A stretch of 64,000 nt of DNA. It comes from Haematococcus lacustris (Eukaryota > Chlorophyta > Chlorophyceae > Chlamydomonadales > Haematococcaceae). Each line of letters starts with the position of its first letter. Within the stretch, counting starts at the first letter, position 1. This document shows, piece after piece, positions 34,271 to 44,869 of this stretch. The translations under genes and the position numbers were made by a program. The stretch spans positions 7,336,812 through 7,400,811 of the forward strand of contig JASKMD010000011.1 of NCBI GenBank assembly GCA_030144725.1, given 5' to 3'. The notes beneath the pieces are model-generated. The model was not told where the DNA came from and made no database searches. It worked only from the letters and a program-made list of their open reading frames with translations.

Positions 34271-34469
34271 TATCATGTATGACGAGGATACACGGCTAAT
34301 GACAACCACACTTTTCTTCATTACATCTTGACCATTCACAACTGACAAATCACGTTGTGTGGCATGGAACTGAACGGAAGCTCAGGACAGCCTTTTGAAA
34401 GCTTTTGTACCATGCAACATTCTTCTCAGATGGGCTCAAAGTTGCTGTTGATTGCTAATACAAGACTGC

Positions 34470-35010
34470 ACTGCCACACACCTACAACCTGCTTCTGCTG
34501 TCCATGCACTGCTCATGCATTACAGCCTGCTGCTCTTGCTGCTGCTCATGCACCGCAACACACCTACAACCTGCTGCTGCCCATGCACTGCTGCTCATGC
34601 ACTACAGCCTGCTGCTGTTGCTGCTCATGCACTAAAACACATGCACTGCAGCCTGTTGCGGCTGCTCATGCACTGCAGCACACCTGCAGCCTGCTGCTAC
34701 CTGCACTGCTACACACCTACAGCCTGCTGCTGCTGCTGCACATGCACTGCTGCTCATGCGTTACAGCCTGCTGCTGCAGCTGTTCATGCACTGCAGTACA
34801 TGCACAACGGCCCGCTGCTGCTGCTCATGCACTGCAACACACCTTCAACCTGCACTGCTACACACCTACAGCCTGCTGCTGCTGCCCATACACTGCTGCT
34901 GTTGTCCTTGCACAGCTGCTCATGCACTGTAACACATGCACTGCAGCCTGCTGCTGCTGCTGATGCACCGCAGCACACCTGCAGCCTGCTGCTACCTGCA
35001 GCCTGCACTG
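34470..35010. repeat. CTGCTGCTCATGCACTGCA-type minisatellite
   Basis: Irregular tandem mix of CTGCTGCTG, CATGCACTGC and ACACCTGCAGCC modules within the 4.85-kb element. Both strands are open over long stretches only because of composition. It runs directly into the CAGGG array. Confidence 0.85.
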
Positions 35011-35021
35011 CCACACATGAA

Positions 35022-35660
35022 CAGGCAGGGCAGGGCAGGGCAGGGCAGGGCAGGGCAGGGCAGGGCAGGGCAGGGCAGGGCAGGGCAGGGCAGGGCAGGG
35101 CAGGGAGGGGCAGGGCAGGGCAGGGGGCAGGGCAGGGGGCAGGGCAGGGGGCAGGGCAGGGGGCCTGGATGGGGTGGGGCAGGGCTTGGATGGGGTGGGG
35201 CAGGGCTGGGATGGGGTGGGGCAGGGCTGGGAGGGGGTGGGGTGGGGCAGGGCTGGGAGGGGGTGGGGTGGGGCAGGGCTGGGAGGGGGTGGGGTGGGGC
35301 AGGGCTGGGAGGGGGTGGGGCAGGGCTGGGAGGGGGTGGGGCAGGGCTGGGCAGGGAGGGGAGGGGCAACCCGAGGCTGGGAGGGGGTGGGGTGGGGCTG
35401 GGCAAGGAGGGGGCAGGGCTGGGAGGGGGTAGGGCAGGGCTGGGAGGGGGTGGGGCAGGGCTGGGCAGGGAGGGGAGGGGCAACGCAAGGCTGGGAGGGG
35501 GTGGGGCAGGGCTGGGCAGGGAGGGGCAGGGCTGGGAGGAGGTGGAGCAGGGCTGGGCAGGGAGGGGAGGGGCAACGCAAGGCTGGGATTGGGTGGGGCA
35601 GGGCTGGGATTGGATGGGGCAGGGCTGGGAGGGGGTGGGGCAGGGCTGGGCTGCGGCGGT
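35022..35660. repeat. (CAGGG)n array and GGGGCAGGGCTGGGAGGGGGT minisatellite
   Basis: A pentamer CAGGG array (about 35022-35110) passes into a G-rich minisatellite with units of about 20-40 bp. From about 35340 on, some units include GGGAGGGGAGGGGCAAC. The same unit occurs in inverse orientation at about 48560-48775. Confidence 0.9.
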
Positions 35661-36590
35661 GAGGGGTGGGGCTGGGCGGCGGGTTGCCGGTCTTGCCGTT
35701 CTATGTTGTTGTTGGCCCCTTGAACTGTAATTGTGGAAGGCCTGCATGTTTAGGCACACAACAACAGAGTTCTGGCAAGGGTACTGCAAGGGGCGAATTG
35801 TTAGTGCTGCCCCTAATGTGTTAGTGGCTAGGTATTACCCTAACCATCTCACCTGTAGCTCGCCTGGCCCGCGCCTAGCTCAGCTCCACGCGTGTATTCT
35901 TGCTGTCCTTCAGCTGTGCGTGGGGGACGCACTCGCTTTGGGTTTCGCTTTGCGGTAGGGGTTACAGCTGCATCGTGCGCTGACCCAGCTCCTGAGGCTG
36001 GTGCTGCATCCGCTTGCGCTGCTTCCGTTAATGCTGCAACAATGGTAGTCACTGCGGCTGTCGATGCTGCTGCCAGGCCAGCGAGCAGGCAAATATGCCC
36101 GTGAAAAGCATGGCTGCGGAGCACGGAGGTTAGATTTGATACGTGGGTTGCAGCGCAGACCGCGTTCGCAGGAGCAGCTGGGCGGGCAGCGGTTGGTCGG
36201 TTGGCGCAACCTACCCTGTGGGGGGTGACGGTGGCTACCCCCATGGGGTAGCCACTTACCGGGAGAATTAATTGCCTGCCGCAGTTGTAGAGAAAAGATT
36301 GACGAACCCGTCGACTGCAGGAACACTGTCCTTGGTGACGTCGATAACGGTTGTCTCAGTACTTTTCTGTGTTGAGTGGTGTAGTGTACTGGAATAGAAT
36401 TACCAGTGTATCCCTATACATTACGGGAGAATAATTTATTGTTATATTGTCGTAACTGTAGATTTATACGGATATGTTGACCAGACTCAGGCAATTACAG
36501 CAAGCACAACAATTACAAACAATGTCGGCAGGCAAGATTATTGCTTAAGCTAGTGCTCTACAGCCCGCAACGCATGTAATAAAAGGAACC

Positions 36591-37880
36591 CTAGATAACT
36601 GCAGTAGCTGCCAGAAGCTTCATCTTCAGAGGCTTGCCAGCTGCTTCGTGGGCGTGGAAGTCATCTAGGCGTTGCGCTGCTTGCGGATCAATCCATGGTA
36701 CATTGGGGATGCACGGCCAGGGAGCGGCAAGGGTATGAGCCGGCCCGACGCTGGGTGTCGCATAAGCCATGCCAGCAGCCAAGGGCACCGCCGCCGGGCC
36801 AGCTGCCAGGGGCACCGCCCCCAGGCCAGCAACAGCGGCAGCAGCAGCGGCAGCCGGGCAGCAGCAGCAGCCGGGCAGCAGCAGCAGCCGGGCAGCAGCA
36901 GCAGCGGCCGGGCAGCAGCAGCAGCCGGGCAGCAGCAGCAGCCGGGCAGCAGCAGCAACAACAGCCGGGCAGCAGCAGCAGCAACCGGGCAGCAGACAGC
37001 AGCAGGGCGGCAGCAGCAGCAACCGAGCAGCAGACAGCAGCAGTAGCAGCCGGGCAGCAGCAGCAGCAGGGCGACAGCAGCAGCAGGGCGACAAAAGGAG
37101 CGGCAGGGCAGCAGCAGCAGCCGGGCAGCAGCAGCAGCAACAGTGGGGCGGCAGCAGCAGGGGCCGGGCAGCAACAGCAGCCGGGCAGCAGCAGACAGCA
37201 GCCGGGCAGCAACAGCCGGGCAGCAGACAGCAGCAGGGCGGCAGCAGCAGCAGCCGAGCAGCAGCAGTAGCAGCCGGGCAGCAGCAGCAGCAGGGCGACA
37301 ACGGGAGCGGCAGGGCAGCAGCAGCAGCCGGGCAGTAGCAGCAGCAGCAGGGCGGCAGCAGCAGCAGCAGAAGGGCGGCAGCAACAGGGGCCGGGCAGCA
37401 GCAACAGCCGGGCAGCAGCAAACAGCAGCCGGGCAGCAGCAGAAGCAGCCGGGCAACAATAGCATCAACAAGGCATCATCAGCAGCAGCAGCAGCAGGGT
37501 TTTGCTTGTTCACCACCTAACATATGAGATAGCAAAGGCGGGATAGCGATGCAGGACATGACAAGGCATGCCAATATGGAACATGAGGGCTTACCGGGGA
37601 ATTTACCACTGTGCAAGACAGATTCCAGCATGATATAGCTGGTGTTCAAGTGACTCTTGTTCTTGATCATGGCTGCTGGTGCTGCCTTGCTGCGGATTGC
37701 CAGGATATAACAATTGCAAGAGACGACGATACGACACTTGCAAGCCGCCAGACAGGCGACCAGAGCGTCGACCAGAGCCTCATCTGCAATGGCCGGTTTG
37801 GGCTGCGCGACCACGCAATCTGCATCAGCCAAGCGAGCTTCTGCGACAGCTGCAACAACGGTGTTAGGCTGCCCTGCCAC
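36591..37880 (-). CDS. possible gene remnant around a CAG-rich minisatellite
   Basis: Two protein-like pieces on the minus strand. Upstream (about 37607-37880): AGQPNTVVAAVAEARLADAD, then ALVDALVACLAACKCRIVVS, ending before a donor-like GTAAAT. Downstream (36591 to about 36800): PCIPNVPWIDPQAAQRLDDF, HAHEAAGKPLKMKLLAATAV and a stop. Between them is a CTG/CAG-type minisatellite that would encode Leu/Cys/Ala runs if exonic and so is more likely intronic. No family recognised; it lies inside the putative TA-flanked element and may be its protein. Confidence 0.3.
36830..37510. repeat. CCGGGCAGCAGCAGCAG minisatellite
   Basis: Irregular tandem copies of a 15-20-bp unit, CCGGGCAGCAGCAGCAG, mixed with GGGCGGCAGCAG and GGGCGACAGCAG variants, over about 680 bp. 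All six frames are mostly open and give Gln/Ser/Gly-, Ala/Arg- or Leu/Cys-rich translations. Confidence 0.9.
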
Positions 37881-38184
37881 GTAGTTCTCCGGGGACCCTG
37901 TTAAGCAACGAACGTGGTCAAATGATGCAAGTCAAAGGAGGTCAACGCTAAGGACCGTCAACGCGTCTCACCGTCAAGCGTCGCAGCTGCCAAACGTGCT
38001 ATTGCGTGAGGTAGAACTGTATGATTTTGAAGTCTTTATCACTGCTGCCGGTCGTCGTCGTCGCCAATGCTGCCGCTGCTGACGGTGTAGGTGCTGTCAA
38101 GCATCTTGGCTGGTGGGCAGGCTGGAATGGGTAAGGCTGCGGCTGAAAGTTTGTCCTAGGGTAAAGAGTGAAAAGGGGGTGACT

Positions 38185-38342
38185 TGCAAACAATTACAGG
38201 AAAAGTGCACGACTTGCACACATTTACGAGAAAAGTGCACGGTTTGCACACATTTATGGGAAAAGTGCAGACATTTACAGAAAAAGTGCACGACTTGCAT
38301 ACAATTACGGGGAAAGCGCAGACATTTACAGCAAAAGTGCAC
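38185..38342. repeat. AAAAGTGCACGACTTGCACAC-type short tandem repeat
   Basis: Five to six imperfect copies, about 24-33 bp each, of CATTTACGGGAAAAGTGCA with or without CGACTTGCAC. It lies near the right end of the putative TA-flanked element. Confidence 0.8.
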
Positions 38343-38459
38343 AACCACCAAGAAAGAGCGTGGTTTGCGCACTGGTTCTACTGTCGTCTCCGACGCGTGG
38401 AGCACAGCCGCAATAGCAGCGAGGCTCCAAATCGTGTGCCCGTAATGTATAGGGATATC

Positions 38460-38616
38460 GCATAATGTCTCGGCCAGCGCTGTTCACGTCCAAATAACAG
38501 TCTCGGCCAGGTCTCAAGTTGCGTAAACGTCTCGGCTACGCCTCGACGTTTACTGCAACTTTCGACCCAGCCTCGACCGTTATTTTCCCGTAACAGCTCG
38601 GCCTCCGACATTATAC
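38460..38616. mobile_element. 157-bp foldback (palindromic) element
   Basis: Nearly the whole segment is an imperfect palindrome with arms of about 75 bp. The left arm starts GCATAATGTCTCGGCC and the right arm, on the other strand, starts GTATAATGTCGGAGGCC. The centre pairs GTAAACGTCTCGG with the complement of GACGTTTAC around CTAC. No coding capacity. No clear target duplication. It begins 5 bp after the right inverted repeat of the TA-flanked element and ends 77 bp before the hAT element. Confidence 0.75.
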
Positions 38617-38692
38617 TATACATGCTTGTATCCGCTTGATATGCATTACCAAAGTTCAGCCCGTTTGATTTTCAAGCATTTAAGGTTCGTAC

Positions 38693-41619
38693 CAGTGTTA
38701 CCAAATACGGCTGGGCCGTCTTTTATCGTACACCGTTTTTTCGTATATACTGTACTGTACAATCGTCTTGACCGTATGGCCGAGAGGTCGCATGTTCAAA
38801 CCCTAGTGACTCATCTGCATCCTCTGCCTCCTCTGCATCCCGAGCCGCTTGCTCCACTTGCAATCGCATAGCATCGCGAGCCATCATCTCATTGAGAGCT
38901 GGCTCATTCACAGCCAACAGCCTTGCAGACATTCCTGGCTCCTCCTCCTCCCACTCCCCCTCCCCTTCCTCCCCTTCCCACTCCCATGCTTTCGATGCTG
39001 CACCCTTGGCTGCACGTTCCAACAGCCTTGAGTTGAAGTACACGCGGATCAGCTTGTCAGCGGTGTCTGACTTCAGCCGGTTGCGGCGCTTGTTCTGAAT
39101 GAAGTCTGTGGAGCTCCACGCCCGCTCGCATGATGTGGCTGAGGCAGACTCGGAGGTGATTCTTTGTGCAAAGCTGCTGAGGGCTGCGTTGTCACGGGTG
39201 CTGACCACGTCCCACCACTTGTGAGGTGGTGTGCGCACGGCCATTGCCATGATGCAGTTGTACTTGGGATCACGCAAGTAGTCCACCAGCTGTACCTTGC
39301 ACTCGTCGGCGGTGGCAGGGGTGAGCTTGTCCACAACCTTAAAGAAGTCCTCTTTTAAGGTTTGGCACAAAGTGTGGTCTCGACCCAGGTGGGCGCGGTA
39401 CTCCGGGTCCAACAGAGCGGCAGCACCGTGCAAGGGTCTCAGGAACATGGCGGTGCGCCGTTGGAGCGCCGCCATGATGATGTCACCATCAGGCACACCC
39501 AGCTGCTCAATGGCTGCCTCCACCTCTTGCACTATCCGCTGGACACCGAAGTACACCTTGCTGGCAACGGGCTGACTGCTGTCCATTCTGCGTAGTAGCA
39601 CACGGATGGGAGTCATGATGCCCACCAGCTGGTGCACACGCTGCCGCCATGAAGATGAATGCATGCCAGCTTGTTGCTGGACAAGGCTGCGGATCTTGGC
39701 TGCTCCGCTTCGAGTGCCAGCAGCTTGAGCATTGACCCAGGTGGTGTACCTGTTGTCCACCACCATTGCGTCCAGCACGGGGAACACACGCACAAGGCGC
39801 TCCAGCATAATGAGCACGGAGGCGAAGCGGGTGTCTCCCACCCTCAGCAACTCCAACACCTTGAATGGCGACCGGGCATGCTGAGGAGCTGGCTGTCCGG
39901 ACGCAGGCCCTCCTCCAACGCCCCTACCACCAGCATAAGCACCTGCTTGCAATGGCACATGTGCCTGTCGCAACCCTCCAACCCCACCCCGACCCTTGCG
40001 GCCTGCACCGACTGCATTCAGTCCCATCACCCCACCTCCACCCATGCGGCTTGTGCCAGCCCCGCCCACGCCCCCCACCCCACCCCCACCCATGCGGGCT
40101 GCACCAATTGTGCGCACTCCCATCACCCCGACCCCACCCATGCGGGCTGTGCCATCCGCAGCCAGGCCCCCCCTCCACCCCGACCCCCTCTAGCACCCGC
40201 CTCCCTTAAAGTAGCTCTTGGGAAACGGTACGGAAGAGGTCCAATGGGAAATGGCGGGCACGAATGAAGTGGATGAGACTCTTGGCAAGGAGGATGGTCT
40301 CTACAGCCCATGGCAACTTGCCGATGTCCTCAAGCGCGAGGTCTAGGCTGTGGGAGCCACATGGCATGAAGAACACACGTAGCTCATCATCCTCCTCCAG
40401 CTTTTGGCCAGCCTTCACACAGGCACGAGCATTGTCGGAGAAGACGGCTACCACATCGTCAACCCCCACTCGCTGAATGGCTGCCTTCAGCTGCTCATAG
40501 TAGAACTGAGCTGTCTTAGCATGGCCGCTGGTGTCGATGACTGATTTCAGCTCAGCTCCAGAAGGGCTGCAGATTGTGAAGCACAGCAAAGGCCGAATGG
40601 ATGTGCTTGTGAAGCCATCGCATGCAACGCCACAGCCAAAGCGCTGGCGCTCAAGACGCATGGGCTCCAGTTTGTCGTCCATGCGTTGGACAGCCTGCGC
40701 ATGCAACGCTAGGCTGCTTTCTTAAACGCAATAGCCAGGCATCCAAGTGCATTGTGGTGAGGGTAGCATGGTGAGGGTAGCATGGTGAGGGTAGCATGGT
40801 GGGGTAGCATGGTGGGGGGAGTGGTGGGGGTCTAAGCATGGGGGTGTGGGTCTTAGCATGGAGGTGGGGGTAGAAGCGCCTTGTCTAGTGATAATGTTGA
40901 GGCTTAAGAATGGGCTGCCATGTCCACCAACTTAGCACTCACCCGTTGCAAGAGCACAGTCCGCAAGCGTTCGGAGCTTGGAGGGCTGTACACACCACCT
41001 TCATATAGTGACGCCCTCTCTAGTAAACGTGCAAAGGTGGAACTCCTCATGAGATTAATGGACAACCCTCGCTCAGCAATGAGGTCCATGCACTGCGCGT
41101 ACAATCAAGATAGAATAACTCAGGATGTGGTAGTCTTGCAACTTGCAACTTGCAGCATGCTTCCTACTTACTAGCATATTGCAGCTGCAACTGGTCTACA
41201 ACGACAGATGTGGTAACGTACCAAGTCGTCCAGCTCTTCAGCATGCACTTCCCCGCGTTGCTTTTGCCGAGGGTTGTCTTCAGGGCTTGTTGTTCACTTG
41301 CGTTCTGCCTCCTTTGATAAAAGCTGAGACTTCAGTTCGTTGTCGGGCATCAGGCATGTCGCGACATCTCTTCCGCTGCCCGTGATGTGCTGGCATAGGC
41401 GAGTGACGACCTCGGGGACCCGCTATCTCGCTGAAGTCGGTGATAAGAATCATGTACAGCGTTATTTAGCTCCTTGGGTGGAGGCATCGCTTTGTGCCGC
41501 CAAAGGCCGCGGACCACCGTATAGACGGTCTGTATACAAACGGAAAAATACAATGCCATTTTCGAAAAAACGACTATACGGCAAAAACGGACCGTCTTGG
41601 ACCGCATTTGGTAACACTG
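38693..41619. mobile_element. complete hAT transposon (2.9 kb) with 8-bp target duplication
   Basis: Terminal inverted repeats start CAGTGTTACCAAATACGG at the left and, on the other strand, CAGTGTTACCAAATGCGG at the right. Both are flanked by a perfect 8-bp direct repeat GTTCGTAC (38685-38692 and 41620-41627). Subterminal parts (ACGGTCC, CGTTTTTTCG) are also partly inverted. It encodes a DUF659/hATC transposase on the minus strand. Intact ends and flanks suggest a fairly recent insertion. Confidence 0.95.
38723..41104 (-). CDS. hAT transposase (DUF659 plus hATC dimerisation domain)
   Basis: Spliced transposase of the complete hAT element. Exons on the minus strand: about 40943-41104 (LSINLMRSSTFARLLERASL, then YSPPSSERL, ending at a GTGAGT donor), about 40227-40694, and 38723-39880. 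Exon 2 is a typical DUF659 block: CDGFTST, SGAELKSVIDTSGHAKTAQF, VVAVFSDNARACVKAG, then FFMPCGSHSLDLALEDIGKL; the Asp of CDGF and of FSDN are the expected acidic catalytic residues of the RNase H-like fold. Exon 3 starts SPFKVLELLRVGDTRFASV (TRF block) and carries the C-terminal hATC domain, SASATSCERAWSSTDFIQNK followed by RRNRLKSDTADKLIRVYFNS. The exon 2 donor (GTTTCC) is weak and the intron at about 39881-40226 is GC-rich and repetitive. A BED-type zinc finger N-terminus was expected but not resolved upstream of 41104. It may be active if properly spliced. Confidence 0.88.
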
Positions 41620-41660
41620 GTTCGTACCCATGACTTATCATAAGTAGGGCACGCCCATAG

Positions 41661-41798
41661 AATTCTAGGTGGCTCGGAAACCTAGAAATTTTTCCTGAGC
41701 CTAGAAACCTAGAAATAGAATTCTAGGTTGGCCGGCTGGATTCCTAGAAATTTTCCTGAGCCTAGAAACCTAGAAATAGAATTCTAGGTTGGCCGGTC
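41661..41798. repeat. 62-bp tandem repeat, two copies, TAGAATTCTA-rich
   Basis: Two copies of a 62-bp unit (starting CCTAGAAATT at 41681 and at 41743), with a partial third upstream. The unit contains several short palindromes built on CCTAGAAAT and AATTCTAGG. It starts just outside the hAT target duplication and immediately precedes the KDZ coding region, so it may be that element's subterminal repeat. Confidence 0.75.
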
Positions 41799-44700
41799 GC
41801 GCCTTAATCATAAGCTACATTGGTTGCGATAGCCGCGGTTTGCTTTGTGTGGCTGTATGTGTGTGTAAGGTTGGATGCAGTGTTACGAGTTTGCAACATG
41901 ACTCAGGGGCTTTCGATTTTGCTCATTTGCTCGGATTCTCGGCGAATGGGGCAGTTGAGGGGAACCACCTCCGCCCGCCCGTCTTGTGCCTGCCTGCCTG
42001 CCTGCGCCTGCCTGATCGCACCCCTCTCCAGCCCCTCAGCGTACAGCCGAAGAGAAGACAGCCAGCAGATGCAGTGGATACAGAAGCAGCAAATGCAGAG
42101 GTCGAACAGATGAATGGGGCCTTGCCTGGGATGCCTGAGATGGTTCGTGGGCAAGGCAGGCCTCCAGGAGCTCATCTTCCTTGGGGCATCCGCATGGAGC
42201 GCTCAGATGCAGCTGCTTGGGAGAACGAGGAGCATCGGAGGAGCGAATACATTACTTTCGCTCTAGTGCAGCAAGAGCTCTTGGCCAACAAGAGCTTGGC
42301 ATTGCAGTCTGCCATGCAGCAGCAAATCAACTTGGCCTGGGACCTGCATGCCTCTGAACATGTGGCGTGTTCATGTGCACCCTCTCCCTTGCAGCAGGTG
42401 CAACACCACGAGGTTGAGTACATTGACATCCAGCATCATTACAAGCTGACCGTGTGGCAGTGCACCGGCTGCGCAGCGTGTGCAAATCCAATCAGGTTTC
42501 ATTGCTGGCCCAGCAGCCAAAGGCGAGCCAGCATCTGGTGTGACATCAGCCTACTGCGCCACTTGATGGAGGCATGGTTTGCAGGACTTTCTCATGCGTT
42601 CTTCCATATGTATGCTGATAACACTTGCAGGGTGCAGGACACCGGCCACCTAGTGCTTGCAGCATGCCTGTCACCTGATACCTGAAGTCATTGAGCTTCA
42701 CTCACTACCCTTTGACAATGTACCCACCTAAAGCCATCAAGACCGCCAGCTTCAGCGCCGCCTTCTTTGACTATCTTCCTCAACACTGGGCATCCACTAT
42801 GGCGGAGCTGGTGGGCAGCTGTCATGCTAACATGTTACCAACCGGTGCAGTGGCGGACTGTCACTTTTGTGCCTCCCTACCAGGTGTGCATGCCCACTGT
42901 GTATGGTCACTATTAGCTGGCTCGAGATATAATTGATCGTCACACCATAAGCAACCTGTCATGTCATCTTGCACTTAGGTGAATCTCCCGAGGATGGCTA
43001 CATCCGCACCTTATCTGCAGATGCCTGCCTCCGGCCCTCCAGCTATGCAGGAGCAGCCAGAGCTACGCGTCACATCAAGCAGCATATCAACACTTACCTT
43101 GATCCCAGTGGGTTGGAGGGTGATGTCCAAAAACTGCAGGACAGCAACCAGCTAGCATTTAAGGGCGCATTTGCAGCTGCAGCTGCCCAGTCCTCTGGTG
43201 CCTCAGCTGGCGCAGCCGACCTAGCTGACACGGCGGGTGCAAGTGAAGCAACTGCTGATGTCAGCAGGCATGCTGCTGACTGCTGCGCCTGGCTCGCGTG
43301 TGCAAGGCTACACACCAGCAACGTGTCTGCAGGCCAGCCGTGTGACATACGAGGCATTGTTGGCTTTGTGTACTGCCACGGCATCGCTGTTCCCCAGCTC
43401 TTCTGCAACATGCGCACCCCCGAGCAGTCTGTGTATTACCTGCTCGCCTTGGCTAGGCTTATACACATGTGCTTTGGGCTCGTGCTACACGTCTACATCG
43501 ATTTTGCCTGCCAGTTGAAGGTGGGGTAGAGGAGGAGAGCTTCCTTGGTTATGTAACATTGCCATCAGCTTCGATGTTGTGTTGTGTATGCATTCAGGTC
43601 ACATGGGCGCGGTATGCACGCATTGTTGGTCTTGACTCAGCGCGTGCCCACCTCATGGTCAACTCGATGCATGGTGCTTCGCATGACTTGGGCTGCCAAC
43701 TGAAGAACAACGGCAACTAATTGGCGACAGCAGCTTGGCGCGTAGGGGAGCAGATTGAGCAGCTATGGAGTATGTTTAAGGTGCTTATACCGTGTGCATT
43801 AGGTTTAGTGCACTGCAGTGATCAAGCTTTCCATGTGTGCTCGCAGGCCATGAGTCCATTGCTGCGCTACATGACACGTGCTAATTGAACAAATGCGGTC
43901 AAGCAAGACTGTCAACTATTGCTTTCAATAAGCAAGCTGCCATGCTAGCTGCACTAGAGAAGCAGCATAAGTCCATGCTGAAGAAAGAAGGCATGCAAAG
44001 TTGCCATGAGCCTATCATGCCCATCACATCTATTGTATCACTCATCACATCTTTTGCATCTGTGTCCTTGTGTGTTGCAGAAGAGCTCAATCAGAAGATA
44101 AGCGACCTCAGGGCGCGAGCCTTTGCTGATGGTGTGACAGATGAAGCCCTGGCCCGTAAGGCATTTGTGACTCGTACCTGAACCCGGAGGCGTGCGCTCT
44201 GTGCGGCCCAACGACTGGTGGTTGGTAAGATTGGCAACATGGGCATGGATCATGCATGGCAGCAACATGGTTATGTATGTCATTGCGTGCATTGCGTACG
44301 TGCAGGCTGTATGGATGCAACTGCTCCCCAAATTGAAGGCATTGGAAGCAGTTGCCTTTGGCCTGTCGCTCGAGGCGGGATGAGTTGGGGCAGAAGGGTC
44401 AAGCAACTCAAGCTCTGAACAAGAGCATCAAAGCCAAGCTGAAGCAAGCTCGGGTGCTTCTAGACGAGATGTCACACTGGCAGGTGCTTGGAACCACTCC
44501 GCAGCTTGCTGATGTCCGAGTGACAGAGGAGCAGCTGCAGGCCATGGTGTTGGGATAGCCGCCCTCCCAGAAGGAATCTACTGGTACTGACCAAGGCAAG
44601 CTGCTGCTTTATGGGCGGCAGCTTCATCAGCTTCTTGGCGACAGCGACAGGTGCACGGAGCAGCTGGCTGTGCTGCATGTTGAGCAAGGCCGTATACAAC

Positions 44701-44861
44701 CCTGGCTGCATCACATGATATGCGTGTGTGAGCGGGTGGCCGCTGAGCCAGCTGCACAACAAGGCCAGCTGTTCTATCTGCAGCAGCACCATAGCCACTA
44801 CACAGCCATGCTCCAAACGGCCAATGGTCTTCAGCTTGGGCGTGCTCCGGCTCCAGCCTGA
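41789..44861 (+). CDS. KDZ-type (Kyakuja-Dileera-Zisupton) transposase, broken or multi-exon
   Basis: Plus-strand pieces together match the KDZ transposase family. About 41789-42685: Cys-rich N-terminal block VACSCAPS, then VEYIDIQHHYKLTVWQCTGC followed by ACANPIRFHCWPSSQ. About 42969-43529: SPEDGYIRTLSADACLRPSS, then the core GIVGFVYCHGIAVPQLFCNM, RTPEQSVYYLLALARLI and VYIDFACQLK (the 'YDIAC' motif with its Asp). About 43598-43890: WARYARIVGLDSARAHLMVN, SMHGASHDLGCQLKNN, a stop, then WRVGEQIEQLWSMFKVLIPC ('GE..E..WS' motif) and MSPLLRYMTRAN. A C-terminal coiled-coil region lies at about 44352-44861. Several stops (43718, 43886, 44566) lie between the pieces; some may be intronic, but no full set of splice sites was found, so this is best treated as a decayed or unresolved gene. 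Element ends not located. Confidence 0.75.
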
Positions 44862-44869
44862 CTCTTCTT

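Larger units (their letters stand above)
31423..36274. mobile_element. 4.85-kb element with about 317-bp terminal inverted repeats
   Basis: The left end (31423-31739) and right end (35958-36274) are inverted copies of about 317 bp with few differences. Termini are CAATAAATTCTCCCGG and, on the other strand, CAATTAATTCTCCCGG. Flanks give a direct repeat CCTGCCG (31416-31422 and 36275-36281), or CCTGCCGCA if two bases are counted as flank; 7-9 bp would suit a Mutator-like element, but no transposase was recognised. Each inverted repeat carries a perfect hairpin (11-base arms GTGGCTACCCC/GGGGTAGCCAC around a 3-base loop, at 31442-31466 and 36231-36255). The interior holds two plus-strand ORFs and long minisatellites. 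Confidence 0.85.
36411..38455. mobile_element. putative 2.0-kb TIR element with TA target duplication
   Basis: A perfect 17-bp inverted repeat, TCCCTATACATTACGGG at 36411 and its complement ending at 38455, is flanked by TA on both sides (36409-36410 and 38456-38457). TA duplications are typical of Tc1/mariner-like elements, but no transposase is evident. It lies between the 4.85-kb element and the foldback element. Confidence 0.55.

Noticed and set aside
34452..35789. Long frames over the CTGCTG and CAGGG arrays, both strands.
   Set aside because: Pure low-complexity translation with no flanking domain; they lie in the non-coding interior of the long-TIR element.
31423..36274. Assignment of the long-TIR element to Mutator on the basis of its flanks.
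   Set aside because: The flank repeat can be read as 7 or 9 bp and no transposase was recognised, so the superfamily is left open.
36695..37520. Gln/Ser/Gly-rich plus-strand frames over the CAG-type minisatellite.
   Set aside because: All frames are open because of composition, there is no non-repetitive protein at either side on the plus strand, and the minus-strand flanks look more coding.
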